Source: Siderastrea siderea (Eukaryota; Cnidaria; Anthozoa; Scleractinia; Rhizangiidae). From it: a stretch of DNA of 64,000 nucleotides. Shown piece by piece: positions 8,580-20,450 of this stretch. The DNA is taken from positions 19,267,142-19,331,141 of the forward strand of contig OZ034975.1 in assembly GCA_964030785.1 (NCBI GenBank), in the 5' to 3' direction. The position numbers and the translations under genes are program-made. Position 1 is the stretch's first letter. Each line of letters starts with the position of its first letter. The notes under the pieces were generated by a model. It worked only from the letters and a program-made list of their open reading frames with translations. It did not search any database and was not told where the DNA came from.

Positions 8580-11440
8580 CTGCAATGAAAAGTAGCATAT
8601 CTGAATGACAGAAGGGACAACACCAACAATGGCAAGTGTGTAAGGCTAAATTGTAAATAAGACAAGGTAATGTTTGACCTTAGTAGCGTCTTGAATTATG
8701 CTGTCAGCCTCAGCTAGGGTTGGTCCGTTAATGGAAACTTGCAGGAGGACATTCAGCATATCATCTTTAAGCAAGCTCCGGAGCCTAGAATATGAAGAAG
8801 AGAATTGTCACAAAAAACAAAGCTTTCTTTATTACATTTTACACAAAAACAATGCTACGGCAATAAAATACCTTGTCTTGATTCTTTTTACAGCAGAAAC
8901 TCCCCTCTCTGGCCAAGCATTCGTAACAGGTGCCGAGTAGCAAATCTCTGCGACTTGAGACAGCAGTGGATACTGTTTCTGAGACAGACATAGCTGTCTC
9001 AAAGAAAAGTCCATGTCCTGAAATAAATTAATTCAAAAAATGAAAACGGTAATCATTACAAAATAATTGTAATTATTAATTATCCTTTCATTGCAGTTAC
9101 AGGTTCATAACCTACCCCTTGAAAGTCAATGAGATCAAATTTGAATCGATGCCACTCTGCTAAGAACTGGTCCACATCATTAGCAGCAAAGTGTTTGGCC
9201 AACAACAAGACATCTCCCTCTCCATAGTTTTTAAAGTGTTGATGTTCCTTTCTAGAATAAAACAATAAACTTTCATTTGTATTATACTAAGCGTAACTTA
9301 ATCGTGAAAAGATAATTCAGAAAAAAATTCAGCTCACTTCTTCGTACTTAAGACGAGGAGTACATACCTAGGTATAAGCCCTAGATGGAAAACTTTAAAG
9401 GCAGAGAAGATGTCTTGACATTTGGAGAACCGCTTGTCGATCTTCTGAACCAGACTTGTCACATATTTAACTTTCAGGTTGACCAATCGCCGTTCATCTG
9501 ATTGCGTGAGTTTAATTGTCGTAGCAGACAGGGGACCATCCTTCAGATCTGCAATGAGGTTCTGCGTGAACTCTACCTTGTTTGGCCCTTCCATAAGCTG
9601 GTTTAGCTGGTCCTTTGCGTAAGTAATGCTGCCTTTGATGTGGGCATAAGATAGTTCGCCTTTCTGGAAGGTCTTGCTGAGGGTGCTGAGAATGGGGAGG
9701 GCTTCACTAAGAAGATACAAGGTTCCCAGGAAGTAGCCAGAGTACATCTTTTTGTACAGTCCCCCAGCGGTTGCGCTATCTGGTTCCAGATGCTTTAGGG
9801 CCAAGAGGAGGGGGTAAATGCACTTTTTCACAGATTTCACCGATGCCTCAAAGCTCAGCCAGCGAGTTTTGCATGCCTTCTGGAGTTTTGTTGCCACTGC
9901 CTTCTCTCCCTTTCTACTAAGGTGGACTTTGTTGACGTTGGCCTGAATCTTGATGAAAGTGGCCATTTTCTTAGGAGAGTTTTCAAAAAGCTGCCAGACT
10001 TGCCTGAGGCAGTTGTGCACATTGTCGATGTATTTGATGTCTGCTTCTTTGCTAGTGTCGACGGTTGCCAAAGCTAGTCTATGACAGACGCAATGGAAAG
10101 TAAGAATCTTGGGGAAATCTTTGCGGAGAAGTCCAGCCAAGCCATTCTGTTCGCCGGTCATTACTGACGCACCATCGGTACAGACTGAGGCAAACTTTCT
10201 GGTGTCCAGGGATTTGTCTTCCAGCCCTTGAAGCAAAGCTGCCTTTATAGTCGGAGCATTGGCACTGGAGCTTTCGCCACTTAACAAGTTAGTTGTAAAA
10301 AGGAACTTGGTGTGTTTGGTGGCTTTTTCATCAAGAAACTGGATAAAACAGATCATCTGCTCCTGTACAGCGATATCTGTGAGGTCATCTAAGAGCAGTC
10401 CAAAACATCTGGCTGCCTGGGCTTCTGACAAAAAGGACTTGCAAACGGCATCTCCTAACGCCAGCATCATTTCCTTCTGTACTCGTTGACTCCTGTGTTG
10501 GAAGTACTTGATTTCGTCACTCCCTTGCAATGCTACAAGTTCGTTAAGATGGGCTGCTTTCCTGTTGGATATCTCCTCTTTCATTAGGAAGTAGAGATTA
10601 CGCATGACACATTCAATGGTTTTGGTCTCCGCAGCTTTTCTGTTGCTAACCTCCCTCTGAAAAATACTTCCTCTCTGGGTTTGTTCCAGTTGTACGACCT
10701 CGTTATGTGTTTTGCTGTTGAGGTGTCCTGATAATGCTGATGACTTAAACCTTACTGAAGGCTCTGAGGAGAATTTCTCTTGCTTATTCTGAGTAGAGTG
10801 GGCGTTGTGCTTCTTGCACAGGATGCAGTACACTCCTTCTCCTTCGACAAAAACAGGCCACCAGTATCCGCTTTCTGTACAGTAGGCAATGTCATTTTTG
10901 CACAGCCATGTGTGATTGAACAGTTTTTCCTTCCTCTTGTCATTGTTTGCCTCCCTCTGCCGGGAAATCTCTTCTCTACTGAAAGTACAACCTGCATCAC
11001 AGACATCATGATGATGAATTCTTGATCTCTCTCCTGGAAAAAGGTCTTCTAAAAGTTCCTGTGCTCGTGTTTGGTGTGGATTATTTAATCGCTTCTTGTG
11101 TGCTACAGGCGAATCTTTGTTTTCGCTTGGCACCACTGATGAACTCTTTTCTATCAGGGAAATTTTCTCCACGTTATCTGTCGATGTGGAAGGTAACAGA
11201 GCACATTCATCATTGTCGGAGTCAGGAGTCGCCAATTCTAGAGGGCCATCAGACTGTGTGGGAGTTGCACCAGAAGTAGAAGCATCTAATAAATCAAGTC
11301 ACTCCGTTTGGTTTTAAAAATGATTGATTGAGTTGTATTTATACAGCAAATTAATGTAATTGTCACAATGTATTCTTGCCTGTTAACCGTTGTTTTTTGC
11401 TGAAGAAAGACTGAATGGAAGCTTGCCTCTTTTGGCTCAT
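8445..11440 (-). CDS. hAT-superfamily transposase-like protein (ZNF862/KIAA1586 type), 833 aa, six exons
   Basis: Exons on the minus strand: 11440-11380, 11285-9368, 9251-9116, 9017-8872, 8784-8679, 8579-8445. All phases agree. The first donor is GC (ACAG|GCAAGA) and the rest are GT; all acceptors are AG. Visible features by residue: a PIP-box-like QASIQSFF (7-14); a BED/TTF-like zinc finger with C174, C177, H208 and H214; a first acidic cluster DDLTD (320-324); TDGASVMTG (second catalytic Asp, ~391); CHRLALA (421-427); CKTRW (492-496); and the C-terminal hAT dimerisation motif PVTNAWPERG (735-744) followed by IKTR. hAT proteins cut and paste DNA through a DDE/RNase H-like core and dimerise through the C terminus. 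The frame has no stop across 833 codons, so the gene may be young or under selection. It lies inside a TTAA-bounded element, an unusual home for a hAT protein. A domesticated host gene is possible but less likely. Confidence 0.82.
8679..8784 (-). CDS. hAT-type gene, exon 5
   Basis: Acceptor TATTCTAG. Encodes DDMLNVLLQVSINGP, the usual continuation of this family's C terminus. The donor AAG|GTCAAA is weak, so the 3' boundary is the least certain of the set. Confidence 0.7.
8872..9017 (-). CDS. hAT-type gene, exon 4 (dimerisation motif)
   Basis: Acceptor ATTTCAG, donor ACAAG|GTATTT. Encodes YPLLSQVAEICYSAPVTNA followed by WPERG, the hallmark of the hAT C-terminal dimerisation region. Confidence 0.85.
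9116..9251 (-). CDS. hAT-type gene, exon 3
   Basis: Acceptor TTCTAG, donor GGGG|TAGGT with GT at 9115-9114. Encodes 45 residues, including LLLAKHFAANDVDQFLAEW, and keeps frame on both sides. Confidence 0.8.
9368..11285 (-). CDS. hAT-type gene, exon 2 (zinc finger and catalytic core)
   Basis: A single 1918-base exon covering residues 21-660: acidic/serine-rich N terminus, zinc finger, and the DDE-type core motifs. It ends CCTAG|GTATGT, a strong donor. Confidence 0.88.
11380..11440 (-). CDS. hAT-type gene, exon 1 (start codon, PIP-box-like motif)
   Basis: ATG at 11440-11438 (A at -3) opens MSQKRQASIQSFFSKKQR. Many hAT proteins start with a similar basic segment followed by S-F-F. The exon ends in phase 1 at a GC donor. 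The G joins AT of the next exon to give Asp21. I chose this start because the next exon opens at an AG acceptor without an ATG and has no methionine for about 250 codons. Confidence 0.75.
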
Positions 11441-12684
11441 GTTGGAGGATTACAATGTGATTTCAAATTTCCTGTAATGCAACAATGATATAATAATAGA
11501 TATATATATAGATAATAAGTCAAGTATATAATTTTCAAAACGTCACACATCTGCAAAAGATTCTTTTTATTCGCCATGAATTTACAACGGCCAAAGCCGG
11601 ACTGGAAGTTTGCTCATCGTCCCAAAACAAAGACTGGGCACTAGTGTTTCCAAATATGGCACGTTGGTCAAGCAAGGAAGCACGTACGCACATGGCGACA
11701 AACAAAGTGACCGTACGCGTTTTTGGCCGTTTGCCTCTCTGGGGATCTTATAAATATTAATGTAAACAACACTCTTGAAGAACTTGAAGAACTTCACATC
11801 GAACATCACCACAAAACTCAAAGGTAAACTAAAATGCGAACATCACAGAAAGTATTTCGCACTCGCATCCTTTACCGTGATTTTACTTCTGCTTATAACT
11901 TAACTTACTGCAGTGCTTTCGTTTGGTGAGAATAGTAAGGTATTCAAAGCAAAGTTCCTGGTTTTAAAAACTCAAATATTTAGTGAGCCGTGAACCGGCG
12001 TGGACAAAAATAGTTGACCTTTCAAATAAGCTTAATTAGTGTCCCGCTAAGTTCATACACCACACTTCAGGAGCAACGGAGGCTTTGTTGTGATAAAAAG
12101 CACTGTTATTAAAACATGACATCAATTGATGAATATTTATTAGAACTGCAAATAAATGGAATAATTTACCTTCATTATCAGCCTCCTCTCAAAGCTTGAA
12201 GCGATGCCAGTGACGCGTGACTTGATTTCGCAAACTGCAAATATTAGTCACACGCCAATGCACGGGAAGAATTCTCCGTCTGACCCCACGTAGTTTCGAT
12301 TTCTGCTGCGTGTATCGAGTTCTCAAGGGGAAATATAAACCTTTCATTGATCTTCTTCTTTTGCACTTTATTTAAAGACAATCGTGAATGCGTGTAACAT
12401 TTATTTCAAACAGCAAAAATTCTTGACGGCAAGGATTCTTTCACAGCTATAAAATTACCTCAGCCGGCTTTGTACGTATAGTGTTTTATTTCATCGTTAG
12501 TAATTTCAGACAATTATTTCCTTAGTGATTCATTCCAAATATTTCAGACCTTCCTTATTTCATACGGAACACTATTAAACATTCTCTGCAGCAACTGAAG
12601 GCTCTTCCTTCAATTCTAATAATTATTTAATAGAACAGTTGCCGGCGAAGAAGCCGTTCGCAGGCGGCGAAAATCGCCAGTCGC
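11441..12684. other. Interior of the outer element upstream of the hAT-type gene
   Basis: Presumed 5' flank and promoter region of the minus-strand gene. The 79-codon frame at 11582-11821 has no recognisable motif. A run rich in CGCCGGCGAAAATCGCC-type short palindromes lies at about 12641-12692. Confidence 0.35.
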
Positions 12685-12709
12685 CGGCCGAAAAGGAAAA
12701 CCCTGACTT

Positions 12710-13567
12710 TGTAGAGTGAGATTGTGGTATCACTCGTGAGATACAGAGCGATATTTACCTCGACCTTAAATACAACATGGAAGCGAGGCAAAACTAATTA
12801 ATCATTGGAAACTTTATTTCTCTGTCAGAAATGACTGTGAAACATACCAAAACAGAAAGAGAACAAAAACAAAAATATTTTGAATTAGGTATGACGACTC
12901 TGAGTTAGTCACGTGACCGATCATGTGACTTTTAGCATAAATAAGTACTGCCTACCCGCAATATATCAACTTTCTCTTTTTTGTTAAATCTAAAATAACT
13001 TCTCTTTTGCTATTATTACAGATTCCTATTACTGTCTTAGCCACAACGAATCACGGAAACTCAATTAAATGAGATTTCATTCAAAAAATCTAAGAAGAAA
13101 TGGCTTAAACATGGCCCTAACAATGACTTTGCCAACAGCATGAGAACGAGGCTAACTGCATTTTTTGCTAAAATGCAGCACAACGAATATATTTAGGGAT
13201 AAATCGGCCATTATAATAGCGAACAGCGCATTCTAACCTCCATTAGGTATAAAGAGTTTGTCAGGTGACAGGTCACGTGACCCTGAACGTGTAGAAGTGC
13301 CTAGTATCCACAATAAATCCTATTCACAACTTTCGCTTTGTGTGAAATCTGAAATAACTTTTCCTTTGCTTCTTTTACAGAATTTAGGTAGCGTCCTAGC
13401 TATTCCAATCTTCAACATTTCAAAAATGGTAGTTTGAAGTTACATTTCTGATGCCAAAATGGCTAAAACAGTTCCGCACGAAAACGAGGCTTAACTTATG
13501 CCTTTTCTGAATTCATCAAATGGAAGACATTTGAAGAGGAATAGATAAAACTTCATTTGATACTACG
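12710..13567 (+). repeat. Left terminal inverted repeat of the 8.6-kb element
   Basis: Matches 20451-21290 in reverse complement over its whole length, with scattered substitutions and small indels. Both arms hold CACGTGACC and AGGTATRACGACTCTGA-type blocks. Confidence 0.85.
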
Positions 13568-14823
13568 TTTTATCAAGTAATGGAAGTTTTTTAAGAATGA
13601 TTTTGTCCATTCAGGTAGCACTTTTAGTTCGTGTGAACCATATAAAATAGAAATGTTTGACTATTAAGGAAACGAACTTAGCAGATTTGACAAACTGGTC
13701 ACTGTTCGCATTTTGAGGCACTTGAATACTCTGAAATGGAGGTGACTTGCTCATTCCATGGATTGTAGCAATTTTCATCGGCCATACACATGCATGCTTC
13801 TGTGCAGGAAAGGCTATTCACTTAACAGGAACAATTCCAGGCACACGCTGACTGGCTGTAATGGTATGTCGTTAGCTCGATGATGCTCTTTGGCGCGCTG
13901 TACTTTGACATTAACACAGGAACCAATCTGTCTTCCTCTACCTCTAGTTTCTAGCCATTTCCATCAGGTGATGGAAGAGTCACCATGGACAAAATGGCTT
14001 GTTTCCAAACGCATGTTTGATAGTTTGCTTGCGTATTGTGATGGCCGAGATTGTCAACTGTTGGAGGAAGCTCCTCGCTCTTGTTGTTCTTTAGGCAAAA
14101 TAGGTAGTTGCGGACATCATGTGCTTGCGCAAAGCATTCTTTGGGACGGTATAAAGTGCACAGGAGTTCTTCACCTGACCTCAATGTCGACTCACTAAGG
14201 ACTGCGTCTCCACCAAATTTGGACAGTTGCTGTTGTAGCCGATTTTCTTTCAGAAGGGTCTTCCGGGCAGTCTTTTTGCCAATTCCTTGCGGGGCAGGTC
14301 GCAACTGGTTAAGGCGTGGAAAGCTGGAAGAGCTTTGCAGAGAAGCTGACCAGGCGAAGAAAGCAAAGGTGGTGTGAACCTCATTCGATCTTTCACTCCT
14401 GTTTGAAACCATAACTCCTGGCACTCTAGATCGTGGAAATGTGCTTTGCACAGCACAGCAACATCAGTTGTTTGGTAACTGTATAACCATCCGCTGATGT
14501 GCGTCATGCATCTTTTGCGTGTAGCAGAATCCTGGTGTCAGCTTCTTCGTGATTAGAGGGCAGTAATAGTAAAATCTCGCTATGGCTTTGGGAGACAAAT
14601 ACGTTATCTATGAATCCTCCAGCTAGAACAACCTTCTGACAGGATAAAGGTTCTCCTGGGAATGCCGGCATATTTCATTTGACAAGTAATCTGCCAAGTT
14701 CTCTTTATTTCTTGGATTCAAAATGTTCTCTCCCCACTACTTTGGGATTGGAGTGGATTGACTGTGAATCTTTACCTATGAGGAACTTGTTTTACCTCTT
14801 TTATACCGTTCTCCTCCCTTGAT

Positions 14824-17743
14824 CAGTCCAGTTTATCCCCAGAAAAGGGTATACGCGTGACGTAACGAATCCATTGTTTTCAGAGTCGGATCAAAACATT
14901 CAAGTCACGTGACGAAGCACTCGGACCTCATGTGAAACAAAAATGGCGGACGATGCGGAGCCAAGGTTCGAATGTTATTTTTCCTTAAGCTGCCGTTATT
15001 TTTCCTTAAGCTGCCACGAACTAAGTGGACACACAGGTTGATCGGTTATTTTCTTCGCTGAAAACTACATTCTTGCATGAACACAGTGTTCAGTTTAGTC
15101 TTTTTACAGCCATATTGGTGTATCTACGCTGATGAAAATGCTTGTTATTATAATGTATAGCAGATATATTTTACCATTTCCTCACAGGATGATGATGTCG
15201 TTCGACCATTCTTCCTGAAGAGAAGCCTTTTTGTAGTGGATTTAAGAATTGTGAGGAGACATATTCAACTCAAAATTATCCATAAACAATTTTGTTTGTA
15301 TGTACTTTTTAATGCATCTAATTTTATTTCGAATTATTTTTGCAGTTTTTAAATTAGGGTCATTGCTTTTCATATTATAATATGACCTATCATATTTTCA
15401 GTTAGTTTTAATTTAGATTGTCAATGAAAACACTTCTCAGCTGCTCGGGAAGGTGTGAACAAAGCTGTACCCAGGTTTTTTTTGAGTCATAAACATAAAC
15501 ATAGGATTTATTCAAGATGAAAAAAATGCAATAAAATACATCTTGAAAAGGGAAATTCAAGGTTGACTCTAAACCATTTCCCTAAATAATAAAGAGTCTG
15601 GTCATATGTTTTACACGTATGCCAATGAAGAAAGATTCAATTAACATATCCACTTAGCAAAAATGTTTTGGCCCTTTAGAGTTATACAGCAGGAGTATAC
15701 AAAATGAAATATAAACTTGATAAGCCAAGGAGTATGTTTTATTCTCTTTTTTTTATACATAGATAAAGCAAGCTATTGAGCATTACACGGTTTTTTCCAT
15801 TGCCTTTCTGTCATGCTGGTGATCTGCAAACGGAAAAAAAGAAATATAATAAAGCAAACAAACAAAAACATGCAGTACATATAATCTTATTTCATGAGTT
15901 ATTCAGGTCAGCCCTTGGTATAAGCAGTAGTATTGGGGAATGACTTTACACATTTATCAGCCCATTACAAAAGTGAACTATTGAATTTTTCTGGAGACAA
16001 TAAACCCCTCACTGCCTTTAAAGTAGGAAAGCCACTAAATCTCAATGATCAAATCTTAATCATTAAATAGATTAAGGTCATTGCCCTTCATTGTCTACTT
16101 CATCGTGTTCCTGATTTTTTTGTTTCATTTTTTGCTTTGTTTCTCTTTTAGGCAGAGAATGTTGCTATTTTTTCTATATATTGTCAACTAAAAATCTACC
16201 TTCACTTCCATGCCCTCGTTTCCAGCTACATCTACCAATCGGGCCAGGATGACGTCTTTTATAAGTGTTGGCTCAACACCTGGTGCCATTTGAAGTTGCC
16301 ATGTACATGGAATCGAGGCACCCCCACCCGTTTGCCTATCCTTAATCCATGCCTGGAAACCCGGGGGGCGCCTACTATATTCCGGGTTGCCAGTCACCAA
16401 CCTAAAGTAATATATTTAGCATGTTAACTGTGTATCTCAAAGTCTACAAAAAGGGTCCCCTGCATTGTTTTGTTATTGATTATTTTTAGTTGTTGACTTA
16501 TTTTTAGAATGCTCAGAGTTGGATCCAGGGGGAGCACACCACCCCCTAAGATGACCTGCGGCTAAGTATTCGCTTTTAAAATTTGTTTGCATCTCCAGTC
16601 AGTTTTGCCATGCTATTGTGGTGCACCCCCCTCCAAAGAAAAATTGTGTATATGCCCCTGATACCGAGTGTGTGAACTGAAAACTTTATTGATCTATAAA
16701 CCCATATTAAGAGTTTTCCTATGCGGTTGTTGATTACGAGTAGTTAACCTCCGATCAGGTGTTTTGTTGATTGCGAGTAGTTAACCTCCGATCAGTAGTC
16801 AATAGATACAACATACCTAGATGTTTCCAGGGTTCATTTGGGTAGGTTTCATCATACATAAGCAAGTTTGCAAGGCTTCCTTGCTGTTTAGATTTTCATG
16901 TATGGGACTTGTCGGATGCTTTGAATTGAAATTCTGAGCCCCCACTATTAATTTTTTTAAAATTTGTAAATTCAGTGGTGATTTTTTATTCAGTACCAGA
17001 GGCTAAGGCATGATCAATTTAACTGTATGATACAACAAGGCAAGGTATTAGCCCAATTTACCTTATTTTGAGGCAAATTTCCCTTATAGTTTCTGCGTAT
17101 TCTCTGGCTGATTTTCTTCTTTTATCGTTTTTTACCATTCTGGCACAAATTCTGCACTTCAAGGCTAAAAGACGCCGATGTTTTTCCATCATAGAGCCTA
17201 GTAAATGAACCAAAAAAGCTTTTTCTAAAAATCCTTGCTGTAAAAAACAGTGTCATCGGGTACTGGGTACAGGAAGGAAAAAGTGGAATTTTACTCGCTT
17301 GTTGTTTAGACAGACCTGTCCCAGAAACTAGCGTCCTGTCACGTTCGACATTGCAGGTAAATGTGAATTAGACTCGGTACAATCGGACAAAATTGGTTCC
17401 AGAACTGAAAAAATCGGGCAGCTATGAAAAAAAAAGCGACAAAAATCAACTCACCTCTACATCATCGCCGAAACGGCGGCCATCTTGGACGATGAGATCC
17501 AAAACTCAGCGCGAATTTCCTTATGAAAACCTTCGCGACACAGCTTTCACTTCAAGCCCGCCATGTTGAATGTGTGAACTCTGTGTTGGGACATTGAAAA
17601 TCCCGGATGTAAGCCTGAAAGCCGTGATATCTCGAAGGGTTCAGGGGCATGGGTACTTCGCCAATATTTTTTTCCGAATTTTCAGGGAACAATGGATTAG
17701 TCACGTGACACGTATACCCTTTTTCTGGGGTTAAACTGGACTG
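14824..17743. mobile_element. 2.9-kb inverted-repeat element inserted in the XPG-like gene
   Basis: Left end CAGTCCAGTTTATCCCCAGA (14824), right end complement TTCTGGGGTTAAACTGGACTG ending 17743. The inverted ends continue through AAGGGTATACG and CGTGAC to AATCCATTGTT, about 70 bases. The direct repeat TTGAT flanks both sides (14819-14823, 17744-17748). The host gene's reading resumes on both sides (VFD-stop-YLQQSI above, then K-G-R-R below). The interior has no intact gene. ATGGCGGACGATGCGGAGCC at 14943 looks like a start context, and a 70-codon minus frame at 16188-16400 is unrecognised. Confidence 0.8.
16724..16796. repeat. Direct duplication, period ~37 bp
   Basis: GAGTAGTTAACCTCCGATCAG occurs twice in tandem, each preceded by TTGTTGATT. 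Confidence 0.8.
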
Positions 17744-20450
17744 TTGATGGATTGTTGAAGATACTAGTCAAAAACCAAGTCCAACCTGGTACAGTTGTTT
17801 TGCCTCAAAGTGGAGGTGATAATACCATAGTACCTACCATTCATTTCTCCAAAGGTTGCTTCATCCCCTGGAATCACGGTCTGAATTAAAGCCATCCCAT
17901 CTAAAATAAAGGCCCTCGGAGCAAAGGCTGGTGAGAGACTAGGAACTACGTTAATCTCTTTCTCAAGAATGGTCATCAGTTGCAATTGGCTCTTTGCGGT
18001 GTTTCGAAGGCTACCATCCGGGTGTGCAAGGGCCATCCGACCAGTTGAAAGCTCGTAGCGAAGAACGTCCCTTAGGTTGACTTCTCTATTCTTGGCAACC
18101 ACATGAAGTCTTCCAAATAGCTGACATTCTGCATCAACGTTCTTGGCCTTAGATCTTTTCGTCGAGACTTTTTTGTCGTAGAGGTGAACGTCTTAACCTT
18201 TAACGTTGAGAATGCCTCCCAAAAATGGACCTGGTCAGTATCAATTCTGGCAGCTCTCCATGTTACGTCTTCCGGCGGCAGTTGCATTTAAAAGGCCGTC
18301 TGCCACTTAATCAGGAAGAGCGATAGTGGGATACCTGCTGCGATGTTATAAAGAGATATTTCTCGGCAGCATATTGGTCTTCAAGAATCATGAATAGATG
18401 GGTAGTTAGGCCAGATATGAAGCTGGAATCCAGTTTTCCATATCTTCGTCTCGTTTGACTTGAGTAGCACTTGCTTCTTTGTGTGTTCCACTGCGTTCAC
18501 CATATTCAACTCCACACATCTCCTTCACTGACTTTGTGATGGCAGCGCGCTCGTGGCTCGTCGGAAATCACCGTTCCACAGCATCGTCTCTTCGACTGAT
18601 GCTTATTACGCCTCCCTTTAACTTTGAATCTAGGTTAAAGATTGTTCTAAGGCCATGACTATTATGACTTCAGCAAAAGGCTGCTGCGAATGACTTACAC
18701 TATGGTTTCCGGCAGTAAACGCCTGATAAACTTCAGGATGCCTCTCTACTAGCTTGTACATGTCAACAAGGTAAACGGGATGCCAGCGGGCATAATTGGA
18801 TCTATCCATGGCAAAGAAATGAGGCGCCATTGCAGTTGTAGCAGACAAACTGGAGATTCCAGTTGCAGCTGTACTTTCTGCTTAGATAAACTGTAGTTAG
18901 GTCATTACCATGGCTATGCATTCCTCCCAGAAGAAGAACAACTTGACTTCGATATTGCTTTAGCCTTGAATATAGTCAGCAAAGTCACCATGGCACCCAT
19001 GCCATTAACCACCTCATGGCAGCTTTGCTGAGTGAACTTCCTCTCCTTTAAAGAGCGTTGGCTCTTTTGTAGCTTAGCAATGAAATTGTGCTACCTGTTG
19101 ATTGACTTTTAAGCCACTTTGCAAACACTTACCACAAAAGACAGAAAATGCTTCCATGGTCAGTTTGTGTGCACGAATTATGCGGTTGTAGGACCTGCCA
19201 AGCATCAACGTAGCGGTAGTACCAGCTGCATATAATCCAGTCTCGATCAAAAGATCTTCAAGTGAATTCGAAAACCCCTTTCCCCTTCCCCCATGCGAAC
19301 TACAGTGTTCTTTAATTGCCCTGGAAATTTCCACTAAAGCAGCTATGCATTCACAGAAATGGCAAGGTTGAACGTGATGACAGTGTCATTTTGAGGTAAC
19401 CATTTTGCCACCTGCTGCTGCTGCTCTGGAACCTTTCCATTTTCATTTGGTCATAGAAGCATGTCACAGGTGGCCCTCTACCACATAAATTGACCTCTTC
19501 GATGGTAAGGGTTGTTAGCTGAATCCAACGATCCTCTTTTCTTAGAATGGTAAACAGGGTCTTGGCGTGCAGGCTATGGAGCGAATTTCTCACGCTGAAA
19601 GGCCACCAGTGTGGCTGCATGAGTGGTATTCGTTCCGTCAATAGTTTGTTCGTTTTAGCTCGTTATTGTTACCAGCCATTTGCACGAATATGCCTGGGAA
19701 TAGTTACCCATGTTTCCTCTGATTTTGCAAGTATCTCCTTTGCAAGACAGGTGTTCAAGATCTCAACTTATTCGTGCGACGAACAGTGGTCCATCTTATT
19801 CAGCACAGTGATGAGCTGGTTTGAGCCGGTTAAGTGTTGACGGATATGGCGAGGCTGATGTGTTTGGGAAGTTTTACTCTAGCATTAGATTCGCACCGTC
19901 CAAGGTCTTGTACAGTCATGATGATCTTTCCCTCATCAGAGATGTTTGTACAGCCAGTATAGGCTTGGTGGAAGAAGAAATCTTGCAGTGGAAACGTTCA
20001 ATTCGTCCACATTTAGAGGTTGAAGGTTGATGCCTTCACCATGAGCAATCTCATTCCCTATAGCTTTTGAAACGAAATATATCATCCTTGCCATCTCATT
20101 TGCGTCGTGATGAACTGTAGGGTCAGTAGTTTGCATGATTGGTGTTTCGGTGCCTGGTAAGCTGCTGGCATTGATAACATTTAGCAAAGCTATTGTGCCT
20201 GAATAAACTAGCTTTGGTTATGTAAGGACAGACGGCTGGGGGAAAGCTAGGTTTTCCTTGAAGTGGGTTATCAATCTTGATTTTAGTTTCTTTCCAGTGT
20301 AACCTTGGCAGTCAACACTTTTCCTCTTCAACGACTCTTTGTAAACGCCAAGGAGAATATTCATGTCATAAGCTTTAACTGCCATGATTTCTGGTGTAAT
20401 GAGTTCCAGTAGCTCGTTGAAAGCTAGCTGAGTGGGCAGAATTATTCTTG

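Larger units (their letters stand above)
13951..20450 (-). pseudogene. Transposon-borne long gene with an XPG-like nuclease motif, decayed and split
   Basis: Minus-strand fragments in consistent order: 20450-20188 (one stop), 20187-19936, 19641-19351, 19334-19074 (ETGLYAAGTTATLM), 18848-18484 (HFFAMDRSNYARWHPVYL, then VMALEQSL, a frame shift and an in-frame stop), 18287-17764 (IQTVIPGDEATFGEMN, NNCTRLDLVFD, stop), then 14507-13951 beyond the inserted element 14824-17743. The last part reads TTDVAVLC, ALPAFHALTSCD (~14298-14327) and, after a frame shift, GIGKKTARKTLL (~14255-14286). An acidic strand end followed by a GIGxKxA hairpin is the arrangement of XPG/FEN-type nucleases. I recognise the order of these blocks from a large uncharacterised protein family repeated in cnidarian genomes. 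At least three frame shifts and several stops make it non-functional. Confidence 0.7.

Noticed and set aside
7625..11440. hAT element bounded by an 8-base target duplication at the GAGCC ends
   Set aside because: I tried several end positions; none gave an 8-base direct repeat, whereas TTAA is present on both sides.
14943..15340. Two-exon plus-strand gene starting ATGGCGGACGATG
   Set aside because: The start context and a possible acceptor (CCTCACAG, 15187) exist, but the joined product has no motif and soon stops.
16188..16400. 70-codon frame as the transposase of the 14824-17743 element
   Set aside because: Too short, no catalytic motif, no splice-consistent neighbours identified.
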